Positions 10,864-21,257 of a stretch of 64,000 nucleotides of DNA are shown here, one piece after another. Location of the stretch: positions 1-64,000 of the forward strand of contig NZ_SDGV01000004.1 in NCBI RefSeq assembly GCF_004795745.1, in the 5' to 3' direction. Numbering within the stretch: the stretch's first letter is position 1; every line of letters begins with the position of its first letter. The position numbers were made by a program, and so were the translations under genes. Source of the stretch: Vagococcus silagei (GTDB lineage Bacteria; Bacillota; Bacilli; Lactobacillales; Vagococcaceae). Under the pieces are notes generated by a model. That model had not been told where the DNA came from, ran no database searches, and saw only the letters and a list, made by a program, of their open reading frames with translations.

Positions 10864-12564
10864 TTAATGATTTAATATCTTCAATGTTTCTATCAGATCT
10901 TCACGACGTACTTCTAAAATATCATCTGATTTTTTAATTTTCACGTCGACAATGCCTTCTTCCGCTTTTTGTCCTACTGTTACCCAATAAGGCGAACCGA
11001 CAAAATCAGCATCTTTGAATTTAACGCCCGCACGTTCATTGCGGTCATCAATCAGACAAGCATAACCGGCAGCTTCAAATTCTTGTTCTAAAGCCAAAGC
11101 TAAATCCATCTGAACGTCATCATTAACATTAATCGGAATGATGTGAATATCAAATGGTGCCACTTCCATTGGCCAGTTTAAACCAGTTTCTTTTGCAGAC
11201 GCATCGGCAATCATTGCTAATAAACGACTGATACCTAACCGATAACTTCCCATTAAAATTGGGACAGACTGCCCCTCAGAGTTGGGAACATCGGCATTCA
11301 ATAATTCACTAAGTTGTGCGCCAAATTTAAAGATATGACCTAATTCATAGGCTTGAGAAAAATGAAGAATACCATTTCCATCTGGAGATTGTTCACCTTC
11401 ACAGACCAAACGTAAATCAGCAAATTCACTGATTCCATAATCACGTTCACTGTTAACATTTTGATAATATACACCGGACATACAGCCACGACATGTTAAA
11501 TTAACAGCATTTTCCATGCGGTGATCAGCAATAACCTTAACATCAGGATTACAGCCAATTGGATTTAAGGCATCAAATTCTTTAGCAAAACTTTTCTCAA
11601 TATTATCCATGCTCGCAATTCTAATATTTTTAGCATTTAAAACCATTTGAGCCTTAGCTAAGCTCAACTCATCAGTCCCTCGTAATAATATCAACACTAA
11701 CTCGTCATCTACTTCAACAAGGATGGTTTTAATTATTCGATCACTTTTAAGTTTAAAATGCTTCGCAATTTCTTCAATTGTTTCAAATTCAGGTGCACTT
11801 ACTTTTTCAAGTGGTAATAATTTTTTATGCTCTTTCTTATCATCCAGTATACTTTTTGCGAGTTCATAACTTGAAACATAATCACTACCATCTGAATAGA
11901 CGACCGTTTGATCACCTGATTCAGAAAAAACCATAAACTCTTTTGATTCAGCTTGAAATAGCAAGTTTTTCTTGCCAACTACTGCGTAACTCTTTAAGCC
12001 ACAACGCTCAAAAATTCGTTCAAAAGTTCGTTCAAATTGTAAATACATTTCATCTAAATCTGCTTCCTCTAAATGAAACGAACCAGCATCACACATTAAA
12101 AATTCTTTTGTACGTATGATTCCTTGACGTACTTTTAATTCATTGCGATATTTATCTTTAATTTGATATAAAATTAAAGGTAATTTTTTGTACGAAATAA
12201 TTTCATCTTTAATTGCAGATAAAAAGAGCTCTTCATGGGAATATCCCAAAATAAAAGACCGGTTCTCATTATCGGTAACTTCAAACAGTGTCTCTTGATA
12301 ATCTTCATAACGACCACTTTCCATTAGCAAAGCTTTTGGAATAAGTGTCGGTAATAACATTTCATTTGCATCAATCCGTGCAAACTCTTCTCTAACAATT
12401 CCTTTTAGATTATTAATCACTAAATTTGCAAGTGGTAAATAACTGAATATTCCACTTGAAACTTGGCGAATGTAGCCTCCCCTTAGCAACACTTGATGAC
12501 TCATCAAATCCGTTTCGCGCGGCACCTCCCTAAGTGTCGGCATAAACAACCTTGACTGCTTCAT
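10864..12564 (-). CDS. proS: Prolyl-tRNA synthetase
   Basis: Charges tRNA-Pro with proline in the cytoplasm. The protein is the bacterial long form (566 aa), with class II motif regions around SSGIFSYLPL and FLMCDAGSFH, the inserted editing domain in the middle (residues about 225-400, with ILVEVDDELVLILLRG), and a C-terminal anticodon-binding domain ending VRREDLIETL. I choose ATG 12564 (MKQSRLFMP) because GGAGGAGG lies just upstream; longer in-frame starts have no such site. It is last in the run uppS-cdsA-rseP-proS, a common order in Firmicutes, and ends at a strong terminator. Confidence 0.97.
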   Translation of the reverse strand: MKQSRLFMPTLREVPRETDLMSHQVLLRGGYIRQVSSGIFSYLPLANLVINNLKGIVREEFARIDANEMLLPTLIPKALLMESGRYEDYQETLFEVTDNENRSFILGYSHEELFLSAIKDEIISYKKLPLILYQIKDKYRNELKVRQGIIRTKEFLMCDAGSFHLEEADLDEMYLQFERTFERIFERCGLKSYAVVGKKNLLFQAESKEFMVFSESGDQTVVYSDGSDYVSSYELAKSILDDKKEHKKLLPLEKVSAPEFETIEEIAKHFKLKSDRIIKTILVEVDDELVLILLRGTDELSLAKAQMVLNAKNIRIASMDNIEKSFAKEFDALNPIGCNPDVKVIADHRMENAVNLTCRGCMSGVYYQNVNSERDYGISEFADLRLVCEGEQSPDGNGILHFSQAYELGHIFKFGAQLSELLNADVPNSEGQSVPILMGSYRLGISRLLAMIADASAKETGLNWPMEVAPFDIHIIPINVNDDVQMDLALALEQEFEAAGYACLIDDRNERAGVKFKDADFVGSPYWVTVGQKAEEGIVDVKIKKSDDILEVRREDLIETLKILNH

Positions 12565-12609
12565 TGTTTTCCTCCTCCAATTTGGCAAAACCAACAAAAC
12601 CTAACACAC

Positions 12610-13890
12610 CTATTTTATAAAGAAGCGATGAAAATCATTCCACGTTACAGCGATCATTAAGACTACTAAAACGGCAACGCCAGCCATAGTAATAATCATT
12701 TCTTTTTCTTGACTTAAAGGTTTCCCTCTTAGCCCTTCATAAATATTTAATAATAATTTCCCACCATCTAAGCCTGGTAACGGTACTAAATTCATAATTC
12801 CTAAGTTCACTGATAAAGTGGCAGTAAAAATTAAGACACTTAAAAAGCCATTTTTAGAAACTTGTTCTGATAATTTAAAAATCATAACTGGACCACCAAG
12901 TTTATTTAAGCTAAAACCAGTAATCAAATCACCTAAAGCTTTAAAGATATTCAATGAATTTTTTACTGTTAATTCCGCTCCTAATTTTATTTTGCCCAAG
13001 AACGATAGTTTTACAAAATCATTTTCAACATTAATACCGATTTTACCAACATTTGGATTTGCTTGGTCTTTTTCTGGCGTTACTTTAACAGTACGATTCA
13101 CGCCTTTTTCATTTTTCAAACCAAGCTCAATCTTCTCATCTGGATGTGACGAAATTTCTTTAATCATCTCATCAGCATTACTGACTTTTTTACCTGCAAC
13201 ACTAGTAACCTCATCACCAGGTTCAATCCCAACTGATTGAGCAGGGCTGTCTTGAAGGATCCCTCCAATAACAGTTGATGTTCCTGGTACATACGTGCCA
13301 CCTTGAATAAAAGCAACAATTACAAACAGAACAAAGGCTAAAATAAAATTATTTAAAGGTCCTGCGAAATTAGTCAGCATTCTTCGACCTAATTTTGCTG
13401 ATTGAAACTGCACATCAATTGGTGCGATTTGAACTTCGACACCATCTTCTTCGATAATCGTCGCGTCATGATCAACTTTAAACTCTTTGGTCACACTTTC
13501 ATCACGATTTTCGTAACCTTTAATATAAAGCTTATCTTCTAAATCATAATCTGTGACTTCAATGGGAATACTGTTTGGTAATTCTACTTTTTTACTTGTA
13601 TTAATTTTAACAACTTCACCCGCATCGTTTAACTGAAGTGAAACTGGCATGCCAGGTGGCATCTCAATTTCATCATCACCAGCGCCTGCCATGCGAACGT
13701 AACCACCAATAGGTAACAAACGTAAAGAATACGCTGTGCCATTCACACGATGTGAAAAAAGTTTAGGACCCATTCCGATTGAAAACTCTCTTACCAGAAT
13801 ACCGCCACGTTTTGCAAAAATAAAATGTCCAAACTCATGGACTAACACAATTAAGCCAAAAACAAAAATAAACGTAATAATAGTTTTCAT
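12610..13890 (-). CDS. rseP: Site-2 protease, RseP/Eep family
   Basis: Intramembrane zinc metalloprotease that cleaves membrane-bound peptides; enterococcal relatives (Eep) release sex-pheromone peptides and anti-sigma factors. The zinc motif HEFGH is at residues 18-22 in the first membrane segment. A PDZ domain lies around 205-285 (GIEPGDEVTSVAGKKV), and the second catalytic motif NLVPLPGLDGG is near 366-376. The 426-aa length is normal. It lies between cdsA and proS, 27 bp from cdsA. The substrates cannot be read from the sequence. Confidence 0.95.
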   Translation of the reverse strand: MKTIITFIFVFGLIVLVHEFGHFIFAKRGGILVREFSIGMGPKLFSHRVNGTAYSLRLLPIGGYVRMAGAGDDEIEMPPGMPVSLQLNDAGEVVKINTSKKVELPNSIPIEVTDYDLEDKLYIKGYENRDESVTKEFKVDHDATIIEEDGVEVQIAPIDVQFQSAKLGRRMLTNFAGPLNNFILAFVLFVIVAFIQGGTYVPGTSTVIGGILQDSPAQSVGIEPGDEVTSVAGKKVSNADEMIKEISSHPDEKIELGLKNEKGVNRTVKVTPEKDQANPNVGKIGINVENDFVKLSFLGKIKLGAELTVKNSLNIFKALGDLITGFSLNKLGGPVMIFKLSEQVSKNGFLSVLIFTATLSVNLGIMNLVPLPGLDGGKLLLNIYEGLRGKPLSQEKEMIITMAGVAVLVVLMIAVTWNDFHRFFIK

Positions 13891-13917
13891 CGAAACACCC
13901 TTTCTATCTACGTTTTA

Positions 13918-14709
13918 TTAAAAGACTCCCAGCATATGCATTAACGGGAACACAAATAATAAACTATCGAAGCGGTCTAAAATACCGCCATGCCCTGGTA
14001 AAATTTTTCCAGAGTCTTTAACATTATAATAACGTTTATATGCAGATTGCACTAAATCACCTAATTGACTAATGACAGAGAAAATAATAGTCAAGACTAA
14101 CATTGTTGTTAATGAATAATTAGGCATTGGGAAGAACATCAAATAAAATAAACTAACTACGACCGCACTCAAAATACCTCCTAGAGCACCTTCAATAGTT
14201 TTATTTGGTGAAATATGTGGTGCAAATTTTTTCGTTCCGAATTTTCGACCAAAAAAATACGCACCAATATCTGTTGCCCAAACAACAAATAAGGCATAAA
14301 TAATGACTGGCATACCAGCATCACGAGCAACTAATAAATTTTTAAAGCCCATTCCAACATACAAACTAATCATGACAGGAAATGCTGCATCTTCGATTGT
14401 ATATTCGTTTTTTGAAAATACTGGCAACATTAAAATAATCATCACAAAAAGATAGAAAAATGAATTTGTATCCATCGTTGTCGGGAAAATGCCAAAAATT
14501 TGGCCTGGACCTAAAATCATCACAGCTGTCGCTAAAAGAGTTAGAGCACCCTCAATACATTTCAGCTCTAAACCTTTCATATTAAATAATTCATAAATAC
14601 CAATGACACCCATTGCTACGACAACTAATTGAAATGGGATGCCCCCCATAATCATCAGTGGAATAAAAAATGCCAATGCAATCACTGCTGTAATCACGCG
14701 TTGTTTCAT
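13918..14709 (-). CDS. cdsA: Phosphatidate cytidylyltransferase
   Basis: Makes CDP-diacylglycerol from phosphatidic acid and CTP, the entry to phosphatidylglycerol and cardiolipin synthesis. An integral membrane protein of 263 aa with many hydrophobic segments, it carries the CdsA signature near its C-terminus (LPGHGGILDRFDSLLFVFP). I use ATG 14709 (MKQRVITAV), which has AAAGGAG upstream. A longer in-frame start would sit within uppS. The start lies next to the uppS stop codon (14711), so translation is probably coupled. Confidence 0.96.
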   Translation of the reverse strand: MKQRVITAVIALAFFIPLMIMGGIPFQLVVVAMGVIGIYELFNMKGLELKCIEGALTLLATAVMILGPGQIFGIFPTTMDTNSFFYLFVMIILMLPVFSKNEYTIEDAAFPVMISLYVGMGFKNLLVARDAGMPVIIYALFVVWATDIGAYFFGRKFGTKKFAPHISPNKTIEGALGGILSAVVVSLFYLMFFPMPNYSLTTMLVLTIIFSVISQLGDLVQSAYKRYYNVKDSGKILPGHGGILDRFDSLLFVFPLMHMLGVF

Positions 14710-14710
14710 G

Positions 14711-15505
14711 TTAATTAACTCCTTTTTTTGTTTCTTTAAGCCCGCCAAAACGTCGATTTCTTGCTTGATAGTCACTAATAGCTTCTGCTAATGTTTGTGC
14801 AGTGAAATCAGGCCAGCTTAAATCGGTAAAATATAATTCACTATAGGCAAGTTGCCATAACAGAAAATTACTAATTCTTTCTTCGCCACTTGTACGAATT
14901 AATAAATCCGGATCACGAAGCTCTTTTTCCAATATTCCGGTCATTAAATAATCAGAGAACTTATCATCTTCAATGGGCTCTTCAGTTAATTGTCCGTTTC
15001 GTTGTTCAGTCAATAATTGATTCACCGCCGTCAAGATTTCAGCACGGCCACCGTAATTTAAAGCAAAATTTAGAACCATTCCGGTATTATGTTTGGTTTG
15101 CTCTTTTGCATTAATCACGGCAGTTCGTGTATGTTCAGGTAAATCATCAATATACCCCATGACTTCCACACGAACATTTTCTTCAATTAATTCCGGTACA
15201 AAAACATCAAAAAAATCAACTGGGAGCTTCATCAAGAAATTAACTTCATCAGTCGGTCTTTTCCAATTTTCAGTTGAAAAAGCATACAAGGTTAAAACTT
15301 TAACACCTAATCGATTAGCTTCCTTGGTAATTCTCTTAACATTATTCATACCTTCTTTATGACCTGCAACACGAGGCATCATTCTTTTTTGTGCCCAACG
15401 TCCATTTCCATCCATAATAATTGCGATGTGTTGTGGGATTGGTTTTTCAAAATCAATTGTATTTTGATTTTCGTTAATCTTATCTTTTTTGAATATATTA
15501 AACAT
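14711..15505 (-). CDS. uppS: Undecaprenyl diphosphate synthase (isoprenyl transferase)
   Basis: Condenses isopentenyl units onto farnesyl diphosphate to give the C55 lipid carrier for peptidoglycan and teichoic acids. The cis-prenyltransferase signature [15 protein letters not shown] lies near residues 28-42 and carries the catalytic Asp. [11 protein letters not shown] and the C-terminal motif [18 protein letters not shown] are also present. The length of 264 aa is normal. It is first in uppS-cdsA-rseP-proS and lies just downstream of the frr terminator, with its own promoter near 15543. The pathway partner uppP is elsewhere in this window (22718-23560). Confidence 0.97.
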   Translation of the reverse strand: MFNIFKKDKINENQNTIDFEKPIPQHIAIIMDGNGRWAQKRMMPRVAGHKEGMNNVKRITKEANRLGVKVLTLYAFSTENWKRPTDEVNFLMKLPVDFFDVFVPELIEENVRVEVMGYIDDLPEHTRTAVINAKEQTKHNTGMVLNFALNYGGRAEILTAVNQLLTEQRNGQLTEEPIEDDKFSDYLMTGILEKELRDPDLLIRTSGEERISNFLLWQLAYSELYFTDLSWPDFTAQTLAEAISDYQARNRRFGGLKETKKGVN

Positions 15506-15542
15506 ATACAGCCTCCTAATACAGACATAGACTATCGTTACT

Positions 15543-15548
15543 ATTGTA
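15543..15548 (-). promoter_or_regulatory. Candidate extended -10 of the uppS operon
   Basis: Minus strand TGCTACAAT gives a TG-N extended -10. A recognisable -35 is weak. It lies between the frr terminator and uppS, where a promoter is needed. Confidence 0.45.
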
Positions 15549-15607
15549 GCAAAGACTCAATTAAAAACCTAATCTTTTCATAAAAATATCACAAATTTAA
15601 CCATTTT

Positions 15608-15642
15608 AAAAAAAAGTCGCAGAATATTCCACGACTTTTTTT
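15608..15642 (-). terminator. Terminator after frr
   Basis: AAAAAAGTCG and CGACTTTTTT arms with the inner palindrome GAATATTC. The T tract follows on both strands. It ends the ribosomal transcript before uppS. Confidence 0.85.
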
Positions 15643-15649
15643 AATATTG

Positions 15650-16207
15650 TTAAACTTCTAATAATTCTTGTTCTTTTGTTGCAACAATTGCATCGATATT
15701 TTTAGAACTTGCATCTGTAATAGTTTGCACTTCTTTTTCTAAATTGTGTAATTCATCTTCAGTGATATCTTTGCTTTTTTCTAATTTTTTCAATTCGTCA
15801 ATCGCTTCACGACGTACATTACGAATTGCAATTTTAGCGTTCTCACCGTATTTACTTACTTCTTTAGCTAATTCTTTACGACGTTCTTCAGTTAATTGAG
15901 GAATCACTAACCGAATTACTGTACCATCATTTGTTGGACTAATACCAATATCGCTCATTAAAATTGCTTTTTCAATATCACCAATGATTGATTTATCAAA
16001 TGGTGTAATCATTAGTACTCGTGCTTCTGGAATTGTAATTGAAGCCATTTGGTTTAATGGTGTTTCAACACCATAGTATTCAACAACTGTTCTGTCTAAA
16101 AGACTAGCATTCGCACGTCCTGCACGAATTAAACCTAATTCTCGTTGTAAACTTTCTTCTGATTTCGTCATTCTATCTTTTGCATCATTTAAAATTGTTG
16201 TTTGCAT
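15650..16207 (-). CDS. frr: Ribosome recycling factor
   Basis: Splits post-termination ribosomes together with EF-G. The protein is 185 aa, the family standard, with the expected opening ([20 protein letters not shown], residues 13-32) and the conserved [14 protein letters not shown] segment. ATG 16207 follows GGGGGAAATAAC. It is one base pair away from pyrH, so the two are co-transcribed and probably translationally coupled. A terminator follows directly. Confidence 0.98.
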   Translation of the reverse strand: MQTTILNDAKDRMTKSEESLQRELGLIRAGRANASLLDRTVVEYYGVETPLNQMASITIPEARVLMITPFDKSIIGDIEKAILMSDIGISPTNDGTVIRLVIPQLTEERRKELAKEVSKYGENAKIAIRNVRREAIDELKKLEKSKDITEDELHNLEKEVQTITDASSKNIDAIVATKEQELLEV

Positions 16208-16208
16208 G

Positions 16209-16949
<741 letters not shown>

Positions 16950-16985
16950 TTAAATTCTAGACCTGTAAAATTGTAAAAATTTTCT

Positions 16986-17026
16986 AAAAAAAAGAACGCA
17001 GTTATCAAAAATAATAAATGCGTCCT
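16986..17026 (-). terminator. Terminator between tsf and pyrH
   Basis: Minus strand arms GGACGCA and TGCGTTC followed by a run of T (TTCTTTTTTTT). It lies just after the tsf stop codon. Confidence 0.75.
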
Positions 17027-17041
17027 ATTAGCTAACTCATG

Positions 17042-17917
17042 TTATTTCATTTGGCTCATAACTTCGTCAGCAAAGTTTTCTTCACGTTTTTCAAGACCTT
17101 CGCCTACTTCAAAACGAGTGAATCCTTTAACAGTTGCTCCTTTAGAAGCAGCATATTTTTCTACAGTTACATCTGGATCTTTAACAAATGGTTGGTCTAC
17201 TAAACAAATTTCAGCTAAGAATTTGTGCATACGGCCAGCTACCATTTTTTCAACGATGTTTTCAGGTTTGCCTTCGTTTAATGCTTGTTCAGTAAGAACT
17301 TTTTTCTCATGTTCTAACTCTTCAGCAGATACTTGATCTTTAGTTACATAACGAGGGTTAATAGCAGCAACGTGCATTGCAACGTCTTTAGCTACTTCTT
17401 CGTCAGTTGTTCCATCTATAACTGATAATACAGCAATTTTTCCACCCATGTGTAGGTAAGCGCCAAATGCAGCATTGTCAGCTTTTTCAACGATTTCAAA
17501 ACGACGGAAACTAATTTTTTCACCAATTACAGTGTTAGCTTCGATTAAGTCAGATTCGATAGTACCTGTTGGAGTTGTAATTTTCATTGCAGCTTCCATG
17601 TCAGCAGGTTTGTTTTCAGCAACTAATTGCGCAACATCAGCAACTAATTTTTGGAATTTTTCGTTTTTAGCAACGAAGTCTGTTTCAGAGTTGATTTCAA
17701 CGATTGCAGCTGTGTTACCACTTACTGCTACGTTTGCTAAACCTTCTGCAGCAATACGATCGTTTTTCTTGTCAGCTTTCGCCATACCTTTTTCTCTTAA
17801 TAAGTCGATAGCTTTATCCATATCGCCGTCAACTTCAACCAACGCGCGTTTTGCGTCCATCATACCAACGCCTGTACGGTCACGTAATTCTTTTACCATA
17901 GATGCATTAATTGCCAT
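17042..17917 (-). CDS. tsf: Translation elongation factor Ts
   Basis: Nucleotide exchange factor that recycles EF-Tu-GDP. The N-terminal UBA-like domain ([20 protein letters not shown]) and the core motif [15 protein letters not shown] are typical. The length of 291 aa is normal. It follows rpsB on the same strand, the usual bacterial pairing, but the 138-bp gap holds a large hairpin with a T tract (17962-18032). Codon use is the biased kind seen in highly expressed genes. Confidence 0.98.
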   Translation of the reverse strand: MAINASMVKELRDRTGVGMMDAKRALVEVDGDMDKAIDLLREKGMAKADKKNDRIAAEGLANVAVSGNTAAIVEINSETDFVAKNEKFQKLVADVAQLVAENKPADMEAAMKITTPTGTIESDLIEANTVIGEKISFRRFEIVEKADNAAFGAYLHMGGKIAVLSVIDGTTDEEVAKDVAMHVAAINPRYVTKDQVSAEELEHEKKVLTEQALNEGKPENIVEKMVAGRMHKFLAEICLVDQPFVKDPDVTVEKYAASKGATVKGFTRFEVGEGLEKREENFADEVMSQMK

Positions 17918-17961
17918 TATTATATTCCTCCTAAATTTTACTAACCAATTTTATGTTTGTT

Positions 17962-18032
17962 TTAAAAAAACTGCCTTAGGATAATCGTTATCACGGCTAC
18001 TTTGTTCACCTTGACCCCGCAGCCTAAGACAG
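17962..18032 (-). terminator. Large terminator-like hairpin between rpsB and tsf
   Basis: Minus strand arms CTGTCTTAGG and CCTAAGGCAG (18023-18032 and 17971-17980) enclose about 42 nt that can fold further (GGCTGC with GTAGCC), then comes a T7 tract. It probably lets only part of the rpsB transcription reach tsf. Confidence 0.7.
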
Positions 18033-18055
18033 CCAATCTTCTTTATAATTTGAAA

Positions 18056-18838
18056 TTATTCAGCGCTTTTGCCTTCTACAACTTCAACGATTTCTTCGAT
18101 TGATGGAGCTTCTTCAGAAACTTCTTCAGCAAAAGTTTCTTCTACAACTTCATCTTCACCTTGACGGCCTTCGATGAAAGCATCAGCCATTTTAGCAGAA
18201 ATTAATTTAACCGCGCGAATTGCGTCATCGTTAGATGGGATAACAACATCGATTTCATCTGGATCACAGTTAGTATCAACCATAGCTACGATTGGGATAT
18301 TTAATTTATGAGCTTCTTGAACAGCGATACGTTCTTTACGAGGGTCAACAATAAACATTACGTCTGGAATTCTTGGCATATCAGCGATACCGCCTAAGAA
18401 TTTTTCTAAACGTTCACGTTCTTTCATTAAACCAGCAACTTCTTTTTTAGGTAAAACTTCAAATACGCCTTCTTCTTCCATCTTAGTGATTTGTTTTAGG
18501 CGAGCGATACGTTTTTGAATAGTATCCCAGTTAGTTAAAGTTCCACCTAACCAACGGTGGTTAATGTAGTATTGACCTGAACGAATTGCTTCGTCTTTGA
18601 TTGCTTCTTGAGCTTGTTTTTTAGTACCTACGAATAAAGCGATTCCGCCTTCTTCAGCAACGTTTTTCATATAGTTGTATGCATCGTCAACTAAGCGTAC
18701 TGTTTTTTGTAGGTCAATGATATAAATACCATTTCTTTCTGTGAAGATATATTTCTTCATTTTTGGGTTCCAACGACGAGTTTGGTGACCAAAGTGTACA
18801 CCAGCTTCAAGTAGTTGTTTCATTGAGATTACTGCCAT
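18056..18838 (-). CDS. rpsB: 30S ribosomal protein S2
   Basis: Structural protein of the small ribosomal subunit. The family start is clear ([20 protein letters not shown]), as is the conserved [19 protein letters not shown] segment. At 260 aa it has a C-terminal acidic tail (residues about 228-260, rich in Glu and Val), as in many Lactobacillales. ATG 18838 follows CGGAGGAAACAAATC. It has a near-consensus promoter and a 130-nt leader, which is common for autoregulated S2 operons. Confidence 0.98.
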   Translation of the reverse strand: MAVISMKQLLEAGVHFGHQTRRWNPKMKKYIFTERNGIYIIDLQKTVRLVDDAYNYMKNVAEEGGIALFVGTKKQAQEAIKDEAIRSGQYYINHRWLGGTLTNWDTIQKRIARLKQITKMEEEGVFEVLPKKEVAGLMKERERLEKFLGGIADMPRIPDVMFIVDPRKERIAVQEAHKLNIPIVAMVDTNCDPDEIDVVIPSNDDAIRAVKLISAKMADAFIEGRQGEDEVVEETFAEEVSEEAPSIEEIVEVVEGKSAE

Positions 18839-18841
18839 GAT

Positions 18842-18972
18842 TTGTTTCCTCCGATATGGTTTTATTTTCCTCTTGCATTTTTTAAAGCTCTTTTAAAGAC
18901 TTATTTCTAAGCACCTTTTAAAAAATATAAACACAATGTGGATTTTGTATATCTCACGTTTTCGTGACATAC
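18842..18972 (-). ncRNA. Candidate 5' leader of rpsB
   Basis: The roughly 130-nt untranslated leader can form a hairpin at its start (TCACG-AAAA-CGTGA flanked by GTAT and ATAC), then a CTTA/TAAG hairpin nearer the ribosome binding site. S2 leaders are known autoregulatory RNAs. I have not shown that this one matches the consensus. Confidence 0.4.
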
Positions 18973-18979
18973 CTTAAGT

Positions 18980-19008
18980 ATTATACAACAAGATTTTCGA
19001 TAACGCAA
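18980..19008 (-). promoter_or_regulatory. Promoter of rpsB
   Basis: TTGCGT, 17-nt spacer, TATAAT on the minus strand. Transcription should start near 18973. Confidence 0.8.
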
Positions 19009-19168
19009 CTTTTTATTCCTGTTAGTCTTTGAGCCTGCTAATCTATGTTTTTTTCTCCATTATTTAGTCATAGTCACAATTTTTGTAAACTTTCTCTTTA
19101 TTGCTATACACAAAGTCTAAATTTAACGAAATTACATTATTCTTCAAAAAAAGTTTAAGATAAACACT

Positions 19169-19197
19169 TTGGCATTCATTATATTTTCGCTTATAAT
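19169..19197 (+). promoter_or_regulatory. Promoter of the histidine phosphatase gene
   Basis: TTGGCA, 17-nt spacer, TATAAT, about 30 bp before the ATG at 19229. Confidence 0.8.
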
Positions 19198-19228
19198 ATA
19201 AACTAATATATTGAAGGGAGATTTTTCT

Positions 19229-19852
19229 ATGACAACATTCTACTGTATCCGTCACGGTAAAACAGTATTTAATCAAGATTTTGTTTTACAAGGAGGGTTA
19301 TCAAATTCTCCATTACTTGCAGAAGGTCTTGAATATGCAAAAAATGCAGGGGACTATTTAAAACACATCAGCTTCGATGAAATACTTGTCAGCCCACAAA
19401 AACGAGCTCAAGAAACTGCCCAAGCAATCCTTTCAACCTATTCTCTTGAACCTCAGACTTATCAAACAATTGAAGATTTAAGAGAAATTGAATTTGGTGA
19501 TTGGGATGGCTTACCTCAAGCTCAATTTGAAGACTTCGAACAATTCAAGCATCTTGTTGAACGTCCTGATCTTTATGATCCTAGTGATTTCAATGGAGAA
19601 AGCTTCCAACAACTTGTTGATAGAACCGTGCCTATTTTTAATGAGTATACGGAACAATTTCCAGATGGAAATATTCTAGTTGTTTCACACGGCCTAACAC
19701 TTCTATCAACAATGGGTTATTTAACTGGCGTCGAAATACGTGATTTAAGAAAGCAGCCTTTTTTAGATAATGTCAGTATTTCAACCGTTTTAGCTGAACC
19801 TTCTGATTTGACTTATTCAATTGAAAGATGGAATAACACAGATCATTATTAA
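19229..19852 (+). CDS. Histidine phosphatase family protein (phosphoglycerate-mutase-like)
   Basis: Cytoplasmic phosphatase of the RHG superfamily. The catalytic histidine is in FYCIRHGKT at residue 9. The acidic partner lies in LREIEFGDWDG, and the second histidine in VVSHGLTLL near residues 155-163. The protein is 207 aa from ATG 19229, chosen because AAGGGAG lies 8 bases upstream; the in-frame TTG at 19211 comes before that site. The substrate is unknown. It is the first of a short plus-strand pair with the membrane gene at 19888, and it diverges from rpsB. Confidence 0.85.
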   Translation: MTTFYCIRHGKTVFNQDFVLQGGLSNSPLLAEGLEYAKNAGDYLKHISFDEILVSPQKRAQETAQAILSTYSLEPQTYQTIEDLREIEFGDWDGLPQAQFEDFEQFKHLVERPDLYDPSDFNGESFQQLVDRTVPIFNEYTEQFPDGNILVVSHGLTLLSTMGYLTGVEIRDLRKQPFLDNVSISTVLAEPSDLTYSIERWNNTDHY

Positions 19853-19887
19853 GATGTATGGGGATACATTGAAAAGGGGATTTTTTT

Positions 19888-20445
19888 ATGGCAAAAAAAT
19901 TTAAATCATATGCCTATTATTTTGATCAAAGCAATTGGTCTTTTCACTTGAGTGGCATATTTTTAATTATTTTTAGTAGTTTTATTTTTGCAAGTTATAA
20001 CTTTGATTTATCACATCTCGTAATTCCAGTTGGTATTGTTACCATGTTAAAAGGTTTCTTTTCCTTTGGCTTTTATTATTTTTCCTACCAGCTATTTGAG
20101 AATACAAGATTAAAACATAGTTTTCTATTACTTGGTTTTATCAATTTATTTTCTGGCCTACTGCTAATATTTAGTCTTTTTATCGATGAATTTTGGGTGA
20201 CGGTTTTAATTATCGCTTGCCTTGCGATTGATACTATTTTCCATTTTATTATGATGCTGATTATGGAAGTTTTACAGGGTGAACTTGTGACTTATAAGAA
20301 AATATATTTTTTATTCGCATTTGTTAGTATTGGTTTAATCAGTATCCCGACTGTTCGTGAGTTTATTGGACCAAGTTTTCTTGTTGGAAGTTGTCTTTTC
20401 ATCAATGGTATGAACCTCTTTTTTTTCAGAAGTAATAAAAACTAA
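19888..20445 (+). CDS. Six-segment membrane protein, HdeD/DUF308-like
   Basis: A 185-aa integral membrane protein with about six hydrophobic helices in pairs (for example HLSGIFLIIFSSFIFASY and HSFLLLGFINLFSGLLLIFS). The repeated two-helix layout resembles the DUF308/HdeD acid-resistance family, but I see no diagnostic motif, so this is a topology-based guess. ATG 19888 follows AAAAGGGGA. It lies 35 bp after the phosphatase gene and is probably co-transcribed with it, ending at the strong terminator at 20456-20496. Confidence 0.6.
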   Translation: MAKKFKSYAYYFDQSNWSFHLSGIFLIIFSSFIFASYNFDLSHLVIPVGIVTMLKGFFSFGFYYFSYQLFENTRLKHSFLLLGFINLFSGLLLIFSLFIDEFWVTVLIIACLAIDTIFHFIMMLIMEVLQGELVTYKKIYFLFAFVSIGLISIPTVREFIGPSFLVGSCLFINGMNLFFFRSNKN

Positions 20446-20455
20446 AATTGGACCA

Positions 20456-20496
20456 TCAAAAGAGGTAGCCTCAATACTAAAGGCTACCTCTTTTAA
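20456..20496. terminator. Bidirectional terminator between convergent genes
   Basis: AGAGGTAGCCT and AGGCTACCTCT pair perfectly over 11 bp. A and T runs flank the stem, so both the plus-strand membrane gene and the minus-strand hydrolase gene can end here. Confidence 0.9.
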
Positions 20497-20500
20497 TTAT

Positions 20501-21127
20501 TTAATTAAAAAAAGGATTCATTTTCTTCTCACGACCAATTGATGTCACGGGTCCATGTCCTGGGTATGCTCGTAAATCATCAGGTAGCGTAAATAACTCC
20601 GCCTTAATTCCTTTTTTTAACTGTTCCATGTCACCAAAAGGTAAATCTGTGCGTCCAATACTGCCTCTAAATAAAGCATCCCCGGTAATTACAAACTCTG
20701 CAAAGATGAAACTTACACTACCAGGTGAATGTCCAGGTGTCGGCACAACTTTAAAACTTAAATCACCAAAGGTTAACGTTTGTCCCATTTCAAACAAATG
20801 TTCTGCTGGTTGAACGATAATATCCTCAATATCATTATGATTCATCAGCCCTGAAAAATTAAGTTTTGGATCTGTAAGCCATTCTTGTTCGATTGGACTA
20901 ACATATACTGGAATATTATACTCATGGCGAATAGCTTCAACAGCACCAATGTGATCATAGTGCGTATGCGTAATTAATATAGCAACTGGTTTTGCAGAAC
21001 TGGCTGCAATTTCTGCCTTAATCTTTTCTGCATCGCTGCCCGGATCCACAATTAACATTGTTTGATTATCATCAATTAAATAGCAATTTTCTTGAATTGC
21101 ACCTGTTACAATTTGTTTTATATTCAT
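20501..21127 (-). CDS. MBL-fold metallohydrolase (glyoxalase II-like)
   Basis: Metallo-beta-lactamase-fold hydrolase of the YqgX/GloB-like group, cytoplasmic and binding two metal ions. The metal-binding motif THTHYDHIG is near residues 53-61, a further His in PTPGHSPGSVSF near 130-141 and the Asp in ITGDALFRGSIGR near 148-160. The length of 208 aa fits the small hydroxyacylglutathione-hydrolase-like proteins. The substrate cannot be read from the sequence. ATG 21127 follows GGAGGTTAATGAAAG. It is a single gene that diverges from the 21258 gene. Confidence 0.88.
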   Translation of the reverse strand: MNIKQIVTGAIQENCYLIDDNQTMLIVDPGSDAEKIKAEIAASSAKPVAILITHTHYDHIGAVEAIRHEYNIPVYVSPIEQEWLTDPKLNFSGLMNHNDIEDIIVQPAEHLFEMGQTLTFGDLSFKVVPTPGHSPGSVSFIFAEFVITGDALFRGSIGRTDLPFGDMEQLKKGIKAELFTLPDDLRAYPGHGPVTSIGREKKMNPFFN

Positions 21128-21219
21128 CTTTCATTAACCTCCATTATGATTTCTTTTACTAGTATACTAAACTCTTGTAAAAATCAAAACAACTTGCCTT
21201 TCCAAAATAAAAAAAAGGG

Positions 21220-21228
21220 TGTTATACT
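21220..21228 (+). promoter_or_regulatory. Extended -10 before the 21258 membrane gene
   Basis: TGTTATACT is an extended -10 (TG-N-TATACT). The -35 is poor. It lies 30 bp upstream of the ATG. Confidence 0.5.
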
Positions 21229-21257
21229 GGTTCTATTAGATTTAAGAGGTGAATTTT

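Noticed and set aside
10864-12700. T-box or other aminoacyl-tRNA leader for proS
   Set aside because: proS begins 45 bp after rseP and has no leader long enough for a T-box.
14710-14775. Longer CdsA start within uppS
   Set aside because: The extension has no ribosome binding site and reads the end of uppS; ATG 14709 has a good site and the family start.
19064-19276. Minus-strand open frame of 70 codons
   Set aside because: It overlaps the promoter and start of the histidine phosphatase gene and has no ribosome binding site or family resemblance.
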